DNA from: Bacillota bacterium
GTDB lineage: Bacteria > Bacillota > Clostridia > Christensenellales > CAG-138
Assembly (NCBI GenBank): GCA_023455425.1
Contig: JAEYCM010000022.1
Location: 118,030 to 182,029, forward strand
Direction: 5' to 3'
DNA length: 64,000 bases
The translations under genes were made by a program, and so were the position numbers. The notes below the pieces were generated by a model, which did not search any database, was not told the DNA's origin, and saw nothing but the letters and a program-made list of their open reading frames with translations. Shown here piece by piece: positions 25,081 to 33,767 of the stretch; the first letter of the stretch is position 1, and every line of letters starts with the position of its first letter.

Positions 25081-25848
25081 ATGAAACCAGTTCTTGAAAT
25101 GCGTCACGTTGAAAAACATTTTGGCGGCGTCCGAGCGATTGATGATTTTAGCGTCAAGATCGAAGAAGGAGTCGTACATGGCCTTATTGGCCCCAACGGT
25201 GCGGGCAAAACCACCATATTCAATACCATCACTGGCATTTATAAGCCCAACGCAGGAAACATCTTTTTTTATGAAAAGGATATCACAGCCACCACGCCGT
25301 ATGATGTCGCGAAACTGGGGATCGGACGCACGTTTCAAAATATTCGCCTGTTTGGCAATATGAGCGTGTTGCAGAACGTCATCATGGCAAGTTCCATGGA
25401 TGCGAAGTATACCCTGCCCGAAGCGTTGCTGCGCCTCAAGCGCTATCGCGCCTGCGAGAAGGAGATACGCGACAAAGCCATGGGCCTCCTGGAGGCTGTA
25501 GGACTGGAAGACCGGGCTGCGGAGCGCGCAAACTGCCTTCCTTACGGCCACCAGCGCAAGCTGGAAATTGCGCGCGCCATGGCGCTCAATCCCAAGCTAC
25601 TGTTGCTGGATGAACCGGCCGCCGGTATGAATACCGACGAATCGCTCGACTTGGTGGCGTTTATCCAGCAGATCAAAAAACGGTTCGGCATCACTGTGTT
25701 GATGATCGAACACCATATGGACGTTGTCACCAACCTGTGCGATTCGGTAACGGTGCTCAACTTTGGCAAGATCATCGCCGAGGGAACGCCGGCGCAGGTA
25801 AAAAACAACCGCATTGTTATTGATGCATATCTGGGGGTGGAAGAATAA
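25081..25848 (+). CDS. ABC importer ATPase (LivG-like)
   Basis: A 255-residue ATPase. Walker A is GPNGAGKTT, the signature region is LPYGHQRKLEIARAM (a Liv-type variant of LSGGQ), Walker B is LLLLDEPAAGM, and the switch His is in MIEHHMDVV. GIGRTFQNIRLF is typical of LivG. ATG 25081 follows GAGGAA and is chosen over the frame from 24967, which runs back into the permease gene. Its stop overlaps the next start (TAATG). Confidence 0.95.
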   Translation: MKPVLEMRHVEKHFGGVRAIDDFSVKIEEGVVHGLIGPNGAGKTTIFNTITGIYKPNAGNIFFYEKDITATTPYDVAKLGIGRTFQNIRLFGNMSVLQNVIMASSMDAKYTLPEALLRLKRYRACEKEIRDKAMGLLEAVGLEDRAAERANCLPYGHQRKLEIARAMALNPKLLLLDEPAAGMNTDESLDLVAFIQQIKKRFGITVLMIEHHMDVVTNLCDSVTVLNFGKIIAEGTPAQVKNNRIVIDAYLGVEE

Positions 25849-26549
25849 TGCTTAAGATCGAAAACCTCAAGGCTGCATACGGCGGGATCGAGGCGCTCAA
25901 GGGAATTTCCCTGGAGGCGAACGAGGGTGAGATCGTTGCGGTATTGGGTGCAAACGGCGCGGGCAAATCCACCTTGCTCAAATGTATCTCTTCGGCTATG
26001 AAGCCAACTGCGGGCAGCATCCGGTATCTTGATGCGCCCATTCCCGCGAAGCCATACGACGTTGTGAAAGCGGGTCTCGTTCATGTGCCCGAAGGAAGGC
26101 AGATATTCGCGAAGCTTACCGTCATGGAAAATCTGCGCGTGGGCTGCAACCTGCGTACGGATACCGCAAATATCAAGCAGGATTTCGAGCGTGTGTTCAC
26201 GATGTTCCCTCGCCTGAAGGAACGGCAAACGCAGTATGGCGGATTGCTTTCGGGCGGTGAACAGCAGATGCTGGCGGTTGCACGCGGCATTATGGCGCAC
26301 CCCAAGCTGATGATGCTCGACGAGCCCTCTCTGGGGCTTGCGCCGATCATCGTTTCACAGATATTCTCCATTGTTAAGGAAATCAATCGGCAGGGGACGA
26401 CCATCATTCTGGTAGAACAGAACGCCAATAAGGCGCTTGAAATCTGCGATCGCGCATACATCCTATCGGTGGGACGCGTACAGGTCTCAGGAACAAGAGA
26501 TCAACTGCTTGCCGATGACACTCTGAGCAAAGCGTATCTGGGTGACTAA
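25848..26549 (+). CDS. ABC importer ATPase (LivF-like)
   Basis: A 233-residue ATPase. Walker A is GANGAGKSTLL, the signature is LSGGEQQMLAVARG, Walker B is LMMLDEPSLGLAP, and VEQNANKALEICDRAYIL ends the core. VPEGRQIFAKLTV is a LivF hallmark. It overlaps the LivG stop by one base, so the two are translationally coupled, and completes the importer. Confidence 0.95.
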   Translation: MLKIENLKAAYGGIEALKGISLEANEGEIVAVLGANGAGKSTLLKCISSAMKPTAGSIRYLDAPIPAKPYDVVKAGLVHVPEGRQIFAKLTVMENLRVGCNLRTDTANIKQDFERVFTMFPRLKERQTQYGGLLSGGEQQMLAVARGIMAHPKLMMLDEPSLGLAPIIVSQIFSIVKEINRQGTTIILVEQNANKALEICDRAYILSVGRVQVSGTRDQLLADDTLSKAYLGD

Positions 26550-26581
26550 TAGAACAGGACAAAGAAAGGAGGCTTAAGGGC

Positions 26582-28039
26582 ATGGCTGTTTACTTGGGAA
26601 TAGACGCAGGAACAACCAAGATCAAGGCGGCGCTGCTGGAAGGAGACCGCATTGTAGCGCTCTCCGAACGCAATGCCCAAGTGTTTTCTCCTTTTCCGTG
26701 CGCCTGTGAGATGGATATGGAGGCACTGTGGCGGCTGTTGTGCGACGTAACATATGAACTCCGTGAAAAGGCTTACGACCATTGGCGCAGATTAAGCGGC
26801 GTTGCAATCTGCGCGCAAGGGGATGGCATGTGGCCGATAGACGCAGACGGGAAATCCATAGGAAACGCGATTCTTTGGAACGATACGCGCGCACGTAAGG
26901 CGGGCGTGGAGAATGACCGGGAGATGAGCGAGTTTTTGGTCTCTCATTGCTCGACAGCGCTTTTTGCCGGCGCTTACCCTGTCATTTTGCAATGGCTCAA
27001 GCAGGAGAGGCCAAGCGATTATGAACGCATCGCGCATGTATTCCATTGCAAGGATTGGCTTAATTTCCGGCTTACCGGGGTGATCGCTTCCGACTATTCG
27101 GACCAGTCCACCGCGTCCATCAACATTTTTACGAAGGACTATTTGGAAGAACTGTTTGACAGGCTGGGTATTCCGGAAATGAAAGCCGCGTTGCCTCCGC
27201 TCTACCCGAGCACCCATGTGCTCGGATGTGTTACGGAGCAGGCGCACAAAGAAACAGGCCTCCCTCTAGGAGTACCCGTTGTAACAGGGTGCATTGATGT
27301 TGCGGCGGTCGCATTGGGCGCAGGTATGCGCAACGCGGGCGACGGGTGCTGCATCCTCGGCACCACGCTGTGCTGCGAAATGCTGCTGGACGCGGCGCAG
27401 GTGGATGTCTCCGATACCAATGGCAGCGCACTTTGCAGCGTTCTGCCGGGCAAATATAACCGGGTGATGGCTGCCAACAGTGGGACGGCTTCCATCGATT
27501 GGGTGCGAAACCTCCTCTGCCCGGAACTTGGTTATGCAGAAATTGCCCAATCGATTTCAAAAGTGTCGGCGGGCAGCAACGGGGTACTGTTTCATCCTTA
27601 TTTATATGGAGAACGCGCGCCGTTTCGCGACCCATGTGCCTGCGGCGGCTTTTATGGATTACGCGCCGACCATACGCGGATGGACCTCATGCGTGCCGCC
27701 TACGAGGGTATGGCGCTATCCCTGCGCGATTGCTTTGAACACCTGCCGCAGTCCGATGGGCCGTTGTATCTTTCTGGCGGCGGCGCACAGAGCGATTTTA
27801 CCTGTCAGCTCATTGCCGATACGCTTAATAAGACCGTGCTTCGTCCGAACCGCAGGGAATTGGGAATACAGGGCATTATCAGGGCTGCGCGTATGGCGCT
27901 GGAGAATTCCCCCTTGGAAGACGCCTGTGAGGAGTGCGCAAGCTTTTTACCCGATGCAGATACACACCGTACGATGGATAAGCTTTACAACGAATTTACC
28001 GGTTTATATAAGCAAGCCCCTTATTGGCATACCCGCTAG
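26582..28039 (+). CDS. FGGY-family carbohydrate kinase
   Basis: A 485-residue two-domain kinase. The N-terminal phosphate loop is LGIDAGTTKIKAALL, ILWNDTRA is a substrate-side motif, the catalytic Asp is in TGCIDVAAVALGAG, and the C-terminal ATP-binding segment is YLSGGGAQSDFTCQLIADTL. FGGY kinases phosphorylate pentoses, polyols or sugar acids; this one is nearest in style to xylulokinase-like members. It starts at ATG 26582 after AGAAAGGAGG, 32 bases after the importer, so it probably acts on the imported compound. The product could be the effector of the SorC regulator. Confidence 0.9.
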   Translation: MAVYLGIDAGTTKIKAALLEGDRIVALSERNAQVFSPFPCACEMDMEALWRLLCDVTYELREKAYDHWRRLSGVAICAQGDGMWPIDADGKSIGNAILWNDTRARKAGVENDREMSEFLVSHCSTALFAGAYPVILQWLKQERPSDYERIAHVFHCKDWLNFRLTGVIASDYSDQSTASINIFTKDYLEELFDRLGIPEMKAALPPLYPSTHVLGCVTEQAHKETGLPLGVPVVTGCIDVAAVALGAGMRNAGDGCCILGTTLCCEMLLDAAQVDVSDTNGSALCSVLPGKYNRVMAANSGTASIDWVRNLLCPELGYAEIAQSISKVSAGSNGVLFHPYLYGERAPFRDPCACGGFYGLRADHTRMDLMRAAYEGMALSLRDCFEHLPQSDGPLYLSGGGAQSDFTCQLIADTLNKTVLRPNRRELGIQGIIRAARMALENSPLEDACEECASFLPDADTHRTMDKLYNEFTGLYKQAPYWHTR

Positions 28040-28109
28040 TAGACGCGGATACGCGCGGCATTGCCGTGCGTTTCGATAGAATTTATAAGAGAGAAAAAGG
28101 AGAAATGGT

Positions 28110-29144
28110 ATGCGTGCATTGGTAAAGACCAAGATCGAGCCGGGTAATTTTCATCTGATGGAGATTGAAACCCCCGTTCCCGGACCGGACCAGGTCAGGA
28201 TTAAGATCAAACGTGCCGGTATCTGCCAGACGGATGTCGTGTATATAAACGAGGGTGGCTTTGCGCTGCATCCTCCCGTCGTACTTGGCCATGAAGTGTC
28301 GGGCATTGTGGATATGGTAGGACCCAACGTGGAGGGCATCCAGGTTGGCGACCGTGTGTTGTCGCAGACGACCTACCATGTATGCGGTCACTGCCGCTTC
28401 TGCAAGCGCGGCGAGTTTAACCATTGCCCGGAACGCCGCGGCATAGGTTCCGCTGCGAACGGCGCATTCGCGGAATATGTCGTCACATGGAAAGGCAGCG
28501 TCATGAAGATGCCGGACAACATGACGTTCGAACAGGCCGCTTCCATTGAACCGCTTTCGTGCGGCGTGCATGCGTTGACCGAGCGTACGCAGTGCGGGGT
28601 CAATGATGTTGTTGTCATACTGGGACCTGGCCCCATTGGGTTGTATGCTGCGCAGGTTGCAAAGGCGCAGGGCTCGTATGTGATCGTAGCCGGACTTACG
28701 CAGGATATGCCGCGTATGGAACTGGCGCTCAAATTGGGAATTGACCGCGCCGTCGATATCCAGAAGGAAGACTTGGCTAAGGTCTGCAAAGAACTTACGG
28801 ACGGTTACGGCGCCGATGTTGTTGTGGAAGCCACGGGTTCGAGTAAAGCGGTAGATCTTGCAATGAATGTGATCGCGCGCCGCGGTACGTTTGTACCCAT
28901 GGGCGTATTTAACAGCACCATTGATGTGGATTTCCACAATATTAAAAAGAAGGAACTCACCGTGCAGGGTTCCCATGCGCAGATCCCTACCTCATGGGAA
29001 AAGGCCATTCGGCTGGTGCGTTTGGGCAAGGTCAATGTGGATGCGATCATCTCCCATGTTTTCCCCATGAGTCAATGGGAAGACGCCTTTGCGGTAGTAA
29101 AGAGCAAACAGGGCCTCAAAGTGATGATAGACCCCGAACGCTAA
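28110..29144 (+). CDS. Zinc-dependent alcohol/polyol dehydrogenase (MDR family)
   Basis: A 344-residue medium-chain dehydrogenase. The catalytic zinc site is in GICQTDVVYINEGG and LGHEVSG, the structural zinc site is CGHCRFCKRGEFNHC, and the NAD(P) motif is ILGPGPIGLYAAQVAKAQG. It is closest to the sorbitol/threonine dehydrogenase group and so would oxidise a secondary alcohol. ATG 28110 follows AAAAAGGAG. It sits in the same operon as the kinase and importer. Confidence 0.92.
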   Translation: MRALVKTKIEPGNFHLMEIETPVPGPDQVRIKIKRAGICQTDVVYINEGGFALHPPVVLGHEVSGIVDMVGPNVEGIQVGDRVLSQTTYHVCGHCRFCKRGEFNHCPERRGIGSAANGAFAEYVVTWKGSVMKMPDNMTFEQAASIEPLSCGVHALTERTQCGVNDVVVILGPGPIGLYAAQVAKAQGSYVIVAGLTQDMPRMELALKLGIDRAVDIQKEDLAKVCKELTDGYGADVVVEATGSSKAVDLAMNVIARRGTFVPMGVFNSTIDVDFHNIKKKELTVQGSHAQIPTSWEKAIRLVRLGKVNVDAIISHVFPMSQWEDAFAVVKSKQGLKVMIDPER

Positions 29145-29148
29145 GAAT

Positions 29149-30054
29149 ATGGAAACGGAAGTGAACGGCATGGTGCCCAAAGATATCGAATACGCGGCCC
29201 TTATGGCATTTTCCGGGTTGGATAAGGGGGAGGCGGAGCGTCTTATAGGGCTTGTCTCTGAGGAAGCTGCGGCGATAACCGTTTCTCAGGATGGCGTACC
29301 TCAAAACCTGCCCGCCGGAGAGATGGTTCTTTTAGGCGCCGCGATCGCGGTGCGTTTTGCCGGAGAACTACCCCATTATTTATGCAAGGCGCTTGCCGCC
29401 TGCATCCGGGATACGGAGCTTTCAGGGCAGGAACTTCGCGCATATGTACGTGAGCGGTACGCGCTTGTACGTATGCCCGAGATGGTACAGCTTATCAGTA
29501 CGCAGCTTGAAAAGCTGCGGCAGGGAGCATTCTTTGAGGAGCCCTGCAGGGTGGAGATGATCAAAACCGCCTATCGCGACGGGTTCCATTATGAAAAGCA
29601 TTGCCGCGGCTGCGCGCAATGTACGATAGCGGCGATGTTCGAAATCAGTGGCAAGGAGGAGACACACCTCTTCCGTGCAGCGAACGGATTTGCCGCTGGC
29701 ATTGGCCTGTTTGGTGATGGCGTTTGTGGCGGGTACGCGGGTGGATTGCTGTTTATGGGCACTTACGCGGGCAGGCGCTTTGAGTATTTTGACAATGACA
29801 AACAAGAAAAAGACCAAAGCATGCACCTTGCCGAGCTGTTGCATACCCGTTTTATTGAGACATATGGAACTGTGATCTGCCACGATATCCACAGGGGGAT
29901 TTTCGGCAGGGCGTTCTCTATCCGGGACGCGGCTGAAAAAGCAGCCTTCGAGGAGGCAGGCGCACATACGGCGGATAAATGTACCGTTGTCGTCGCTACG
30001 GCCGCCGCATGGACGGCGGAGATACTCCTTGATGAAGGATATCTGGGCTGCTGA
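29149..30054 (+). CDS. Unknown protein with a C_GCAxxG_C_C-like domain
   Basis: A 301-residue soluble protein. The N-terminal 130 residues are helical and unassigned. The C-terminal part carries HCRGCAQCTIAAMFE and, further on, GDGVCGGYAGG, which resembles the C_GCAxxG_C_C redox-protein family. However, the Gly after GCAxx is replaced by Thr and an extra Cys is present. Its role is unknown. It begins 4 bases after the dehydrogenase; ATG 29170, with GGAAG upstream, is an alternative start. It belongs to the same operon, 24 bases before the CoA-disulfide-reductase-like gene, which suggests a thiol or redox function. Confidence 0.65.
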   Translation: METEVNGMVPKDIEYAALMAFSGLDKGEAERLIGLVSEEAAAITVSQDGVPQNLPAGEMVLLGAAIAVRFAGELPHYLCKALAACIRDTELSGQELRAYVRERYALVRMPEMVQLISTQLEKLRQGAFFEEPCRVEMIKTAYRDGFHYEKHCRGCAQCTIAAMFEISGKEETHLFRAANGFAAGIGLFGDGVCGGYAGGLLFMGTYAGRRFEYFDNDKQEKDQSMHLAELLHTRFIETYGTVICHDIHRGIFGRAFSIRDAAEKAAFEEAGAHTADKCTVVVATAAAWTAEILLDEGYLGC

Positions 30055-30078
30055 ACGGGGAAAAGGAGAAACAGACGT

Positions 30079-31713
30079 ATGCAGAAGAAGATCGTCATCG
30101 TAGGCGGCGTCGCAGGCGGAGCGTCAACAGCTGCGCGCCTGCGACGGTTGGATGAATTTGCCGAGATCATCCTCTTTGAAAAAGATACTTATATTTCGTT
30201 TGCAAACTGCGGCCTGCCCTATCATATCGGCGGGGTAATCGCTGAACGCAAGGAACTTATTGTGCAGTCTCCCGAAGCGATGCGCGCGCGCTTTCGCATT
30301 GATGTACGCACGCACAGCCGCGTTACGTCGGTAGATACGGCTCGCGGCATTGTACGCGTGGAAAGCGCGGAGCGCGGTGCGTATGAGGAGAGCTATGATG
30401 CGCTGGTGCTCTGCCCGGGCGCCGAGCCCATCGCGCTCGGACCCAAAGGGATAGAGCGGGTGTTCACGCTTCGGAACATCGATGATACCGACAGGATCAA
30501 TCATTTTGTCTCTGCGCGTGGCGTACGGACAGCCGCTATTCTCGGCGGCGGCTTTATCGGCGTGGAAATGGCGGAAAATCTCCGTGAGCGCGGCGTTACG
30601 GTGCGCCTGATTGAGGCGATGGACCATATCCTGGCGCCCTTTGATATTGAGATGGCGGCAATTGTGCACAAAGAATTCAGGGCGCACGGCGTGGAGTTGA
30701 CGCTTTCCCGGAAGGTTACCGCCTTGGAAGACGCGGGGGACTCCGTGCGCATTACGCTTGACGACGGATCGGTTTTTGAAACGGATATGGTGGTGAGCGC
30801 CATAGGCGTACGCCCGGCGACAGAATTCTTAAAAGACTCGGGCATCGTGCTTGGCCCCAGGGGGCATATCATCACCGATGCGTATATGCGCACCAATGTA
30901 CCGAACGTATATGCGGCGGGCGACGCCGCCCTGATTACGGATTATGTAACCGGCCTTGCCGCGGCAATCCCGCTCGCCGGCCCGGCCAACAGGCAGGCGC
31001 GCACCGTAGCGGACAGCATCATGGGGCTCGATCGTCCCTACCACGGGGCGCAAGGGTCCGCCATTGTCAAAGTGTTCGGCTTAACCGCCGCTGTGACGGG
31101 CGCCAATGAGAGCGCGCTCAAACGGGCGGGCATCCCATACCACAAGGTATATACGCATCCGTTCTCCCACGCGACCTATTATCCGGGCGCGGTGCAGATC
31201 GATTGCAAGCTTCTCTTCCACCCTGACGGCCGGATTTTAGGCTGCCAGATGATCGGCGCGGAGGGTGTGGACAAACGGCTGGACGTTGTGGCGACGGCTT
31301 TGCGGTTGAAGGCCAAGGTAACCGACCTTTGCGATCTTGAGCTCGCATACGCGCCGCCCTATTCCTCTGCCAAGGACCCCGTCAACATGCTGGGCTACGT
31401 TGCCCAGAATGTGCTGGAGGGCGTCTCGTCCCTGACGGATTTTGAAGAGGCCGAAGCATACGATCCCGCCTCCGCCATACTGCTTGACGTGCGTACGCCC
31501 CGGGAATTTGAGCGCGGGCATCTGCCCGGCGCCGTCAATATACCCGTTGACGCGCTGCGGGACAGGCTTCAAGAGCTCGACCCCAATAAGGAAATACTCG
31601 AATACTGCCAGGTGGGCGTGCGCGGCCATACTGCGCAGCGCATACTCAGCCAGCACGGGTTTAAAGTCAAGAATGTGACTGGCGGCTACAAAACGTATTC
31701 CATAAAGGAGTAA
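30079..31713 (+). CDS. CoA-disulfide reductase / rhodanese fusion
   Basis: A 544-residue FAD flavoprotein. The N-terminal FAD motif is IVGGVAGGASTAARLRRL. A single active-site Cys44 lies in SFANCGLPYHIGG, the signature of CoA-disulfide reductase and NADH oxidase-type enzymes. The NAD motif is AAILGGGFIGVEMAENL. The C-terminal domain (about 445-544) is a rhodanese with active-site Cys510 in CQVGVRG. Fusions of this kind reduce CoA persulfide or polysulfide with NAD(P)H. Here it lies in a sugar-type operon just before a trans-sulfuration enzyme, consistent with handling of released sulfur. ATG 30079 follows AAAAGGAG. Confidence 0.92.
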   Translation: MQKKIVIVGGVAGGASTAARLRRLDEFAEIILFEKDTYISFANCGLPYHIGGVIAERKELIVQSPEAMRARFRIDVRTHSRVTSVDTARGIVRVESAERGAYEESYDALVLCPGAEPIALGPKGIERVFTLRNIDDTDRINHFVSARGVRTAAILGGGFIGVEMAENLRERGVTVRLIEAMDHILAPFDIEMAAIVHKEFRAHGVELTLSRKVTALEDAGDSVRITLDDGSVFETDMVVSAIGVRPATEFLKDSGIVLGPRGHIITDAYMRTNVPNVYAAGDAALITDYVTGLAAAIPLAGPANRQARTVADSIMGLDRPYHGAQGSAIVKVFGLTAAVTGANESALKRAGIPYHKVYTHPFSHATYYPGAVQIDCKLLFHPDGRILGCQMIGAEGVDKRLDVVATALRLKAKVTDLCDLELAYAPPYSSAKDPVNMLGYVAQNVLEGVSSLTDFEEAEAYDPASAILLDVRTPREFERGHLPGAVNIPVDALRDRLQELDPNKEILEYCQVGVRGHTAQRILSQHGFKVKNVTGGYKTYSIKE

Positions 31714-31715
31714 TT

Positions 31716-32705
31716 ATGAAAAATCCAATCAGTGTAGGCGTTTGGGATTATGGAATGGGGACCGACCGCTATGTGGGCGACGGTTATAAGGAGCGGCTTG
31801 GCTTTCTTGACCGCGTAAAGCGGATCGGCGCGCTTCAGGGCGTTTCCGGCATTGAAATTACCTATCCCAACGATGTCAATGAGGACAGCTGGGCAGAAGT
31901 ACAGCCCGTATTGCAAAAGTACGGCCTTGTGATTGCGGGCATGGGCGTCGAACTCGTGTGCGATAAGGAATGGAAGGACGGCTCCCTTTCCTCCGCCAAT
32001 GCGGCGCAGCGGCAAAAGGCCATCAACCTTGTCAAAAGCGCAATGGACTTTGCCCACAGCATCGGCGTTGCCGTTGTAAGCCTTTGGATGGGACAGGATG
32101 GGTTTGATTATGTATTCCAGAACGATTATGCGGCAGGCTATGCCCGCATGGTCGATGCGCTGCGCGTCTGCGCGCAGCATGACCCTTCCATTAAGCTGGG
32201 GATTGAGTACAAAACAAGCGAGCCCAAAATGAGCTGCATGATGAAGAACGCGGGCATGGCGCTTGCCGCCGCACAGGCGACCGGCTGCGCGAATGTCGGC
32301 GTTACGCTCGATGTGGGGCACGCCTTTAACGCCGGGGAAAATCCGGCTGAATCGGCCGCCATCCTCATGCATGAGAACCGCCTGTTCCACCTGCACCTCA
32401 ACGACAACTACCGCATCGCGGACGACGATATGCCGGTAGGGTCGGTGCACTGGCCGCAATATTTTGAGCTCTTTTACTGGTTAGACAGGCTAGGGTATGA
32501 GGGCTGGTTCTCCCTCGATCTGTACCCGTACCGGGATTGCCCCGACGCGGCCTGCCGCGCAAGCATTGCATTTATTGAAGGCGCAAGCAGGTTTGTAACG
32601 GAGCGCCTCCCCGAAGCGTTCGCAGGGGATATCAATAGAACTCCGGGAAGCATACTCGAAGAACTGATGTCGCGCTTCTTCGCGGCGGAAGGAGGACGTG
32701 AATGA
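31716..32705 (+). CDS. Sugar isomerase/epimerase-like TIM barrel protein
   Basis: A 329-residue protein of the xylose isomerase-like TIM barrel family (AP endonuclease 2 fold). Likely metal ligands lie in LGIEYKTSEP (Glu), VGVTLDVGHAFNAGE (Asp and His), FHLHLNDNYR (His) and the C-terminal FSLDLYPYRD. It plausibly isomerises or epimerises the sugar intermediate of the operon. It starts 2 bases after the preceding stop and overlaps the next gene by 4 bases. The exact reaction is unassigned. Confidence 0.88.
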   Translation: MKNPISVGVWDYGMGTDRYVGDGYKERLGFLDRVKRIGALQGVSGIEITYPNDVNEDSWAEVQPVLQKYGLVIAGMGVELVCDKEWKDGSLSSANAAQRQKAINLVKSAMDFAHSIGVAVVSLWMGQDGFDYVFQNDYAAGYARMVDALRVCAQHDPSIKLGIEYKTSEPKMSCMMKNAGMALAAAQATGCANVGVTLDVGHAFNAGENPAESAAILMHENRLFHLHLNDNYRIADDDMPVGSVHWPQYFELFYWLDRLGYEGWFSLDLYPYRDCPDAACRASIAFIEGASRFVTERLPEAFAGDINRTPGSILEELMSRFFAAEGGRE

Positions 32706-33763
32706 AAGCTGCTGTTTGGCACGGATACAAGGATGTGCGCATCGAAGAGCTGCCGGTACCTTCAATACCCGCAGGCCATGTGCGCATCAGGGTCGCTTAC
32801 GCGGGCATTTGCGGAACCGACCGTCATGAATATGTAGGCCCCAACTTTATTCCTGTCGCAAAGCCCCACAGGCTGACCGGGCGGACTGCGCCCTTAACGC
32901 TGGGCCATGAATTTACCGGCGTGATCGAAGCGGTAGGAGAGGGTGTAACCGGTTGGAAACAGGGTGACCGCGTCACCGCGAACGGCACGCTGTGCTGCAA
33001 GAAATGCGCCATGTGCTGCTCCGGCCGCTATAACGTGTGCGAAAAGCTTGGCTTCTTGGGCGTAGGCATCGACGGCGCGTTTGCGGATTATGTGGTGGTG
33101 GACGCGGACCGTCTCTTCCGCGTGCCCGATGCCGTTACGCTGCGGCAGGGCGCTTTGGCGGAACCTTTGGCTTGCGGTATCCACGCGACGCGCCTCTTGG
33201 GCGATATCACGGGCAGCGCAGTCGTTGTTGTGGGCCCTGGGATTATTGGCCTCGCCTGCATGCTTGCAGCCAAGTTTGCGGGCGCAGGCAAAATCCTGGT
33301 CGCCGGCGTTGGCAAGGACCGCAAGGAACTGGTGGAAAGCTATGGATGCGCCTACCATGATGTGTTGGAAGGCGATCTTGTGCCCGTGATACAGGAATGG
33401 AACGGCGGCGACCTTGCGGATGTTGTATATGAATGCGTCGGAAGCCAGCGCACGCTCGACAGCGCCATTTCTGCACTGCGCCCCGGCGCCAAGCTGATGG
33501 TGATGGGCGTCTTTGAAAAGAAGCCGGTGTTTGATATGAATACCTTCCAGGAAGGCGAGCGGACGCTCTATACCTCCCAGGCGCATGTGGATGAGATTGG
33601 CACGGCACTTTCTTACCTGGAACAGGGTCTGATCAATGCCGAAGAGCTCATCACCCGTGAAGTGACGTTGGATACCCTGATTCAGGACGGCTTTGAGGAG
33701 CTGATCGTGAACGGGCCCAAACATATTAAGGTCATGATCCGCATCGGCGGTGGAAAGGAGTAA
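32702..33763 (+). CDS. Zinc-dependent dehydrogenase (2,3-butanediol/sorbitol dehydrogenase-like)
   Basis: A 353-residue MDR enzyme. The catalytic zinc motif is GICGTDRHEYVGPN with LTLGHEFTGVIE. The structural zinc site is a Cys cluster (CCKKCAMCCSGRYNVC), and the NAD-binding motif is VVGPGIIGLACMLAAKF. The long insert between the first Cys and the GHE motif is typical of butanediol dehydrogenases. Together with the dehydrogenase at 28110 it gives the operon two oxidations on different alcohols. It overlaps the isomerase gene by 4 bases. Confidence 0.92.
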   Translation: MKAAVWHGYKDVRIEELPVPSIPAGHVRIRVAYAGICGTDRHEYVGPNFIPVAKPHRLTGRTAPLTLGHEFTGVIEAVGEGVTGWKQGDRVTANGTLCCKKCAMCCSGRYNVCEKLGFLGVGIDGAFADYVVVDADRLFRVPDAVTLRQGALAEPLACGIHATRLLGDITGSAVVVVGPGIIGLACMLAAKFAGAGKILVAGVGKDRKELVESYGCAYHDVLEGDLVPVIQEWNGGDLADVVYECVGSQRTLDSAISALRPGAKLMVMGVFEKKPVFDMNTFQEGERTLYTSQAHVDEIGTALSYLEQGLINAEELITREVTLDTLIQDGFEELIVNGPKHIKVMIRIGGGKE

Positions 33764-33767
33764 CATC

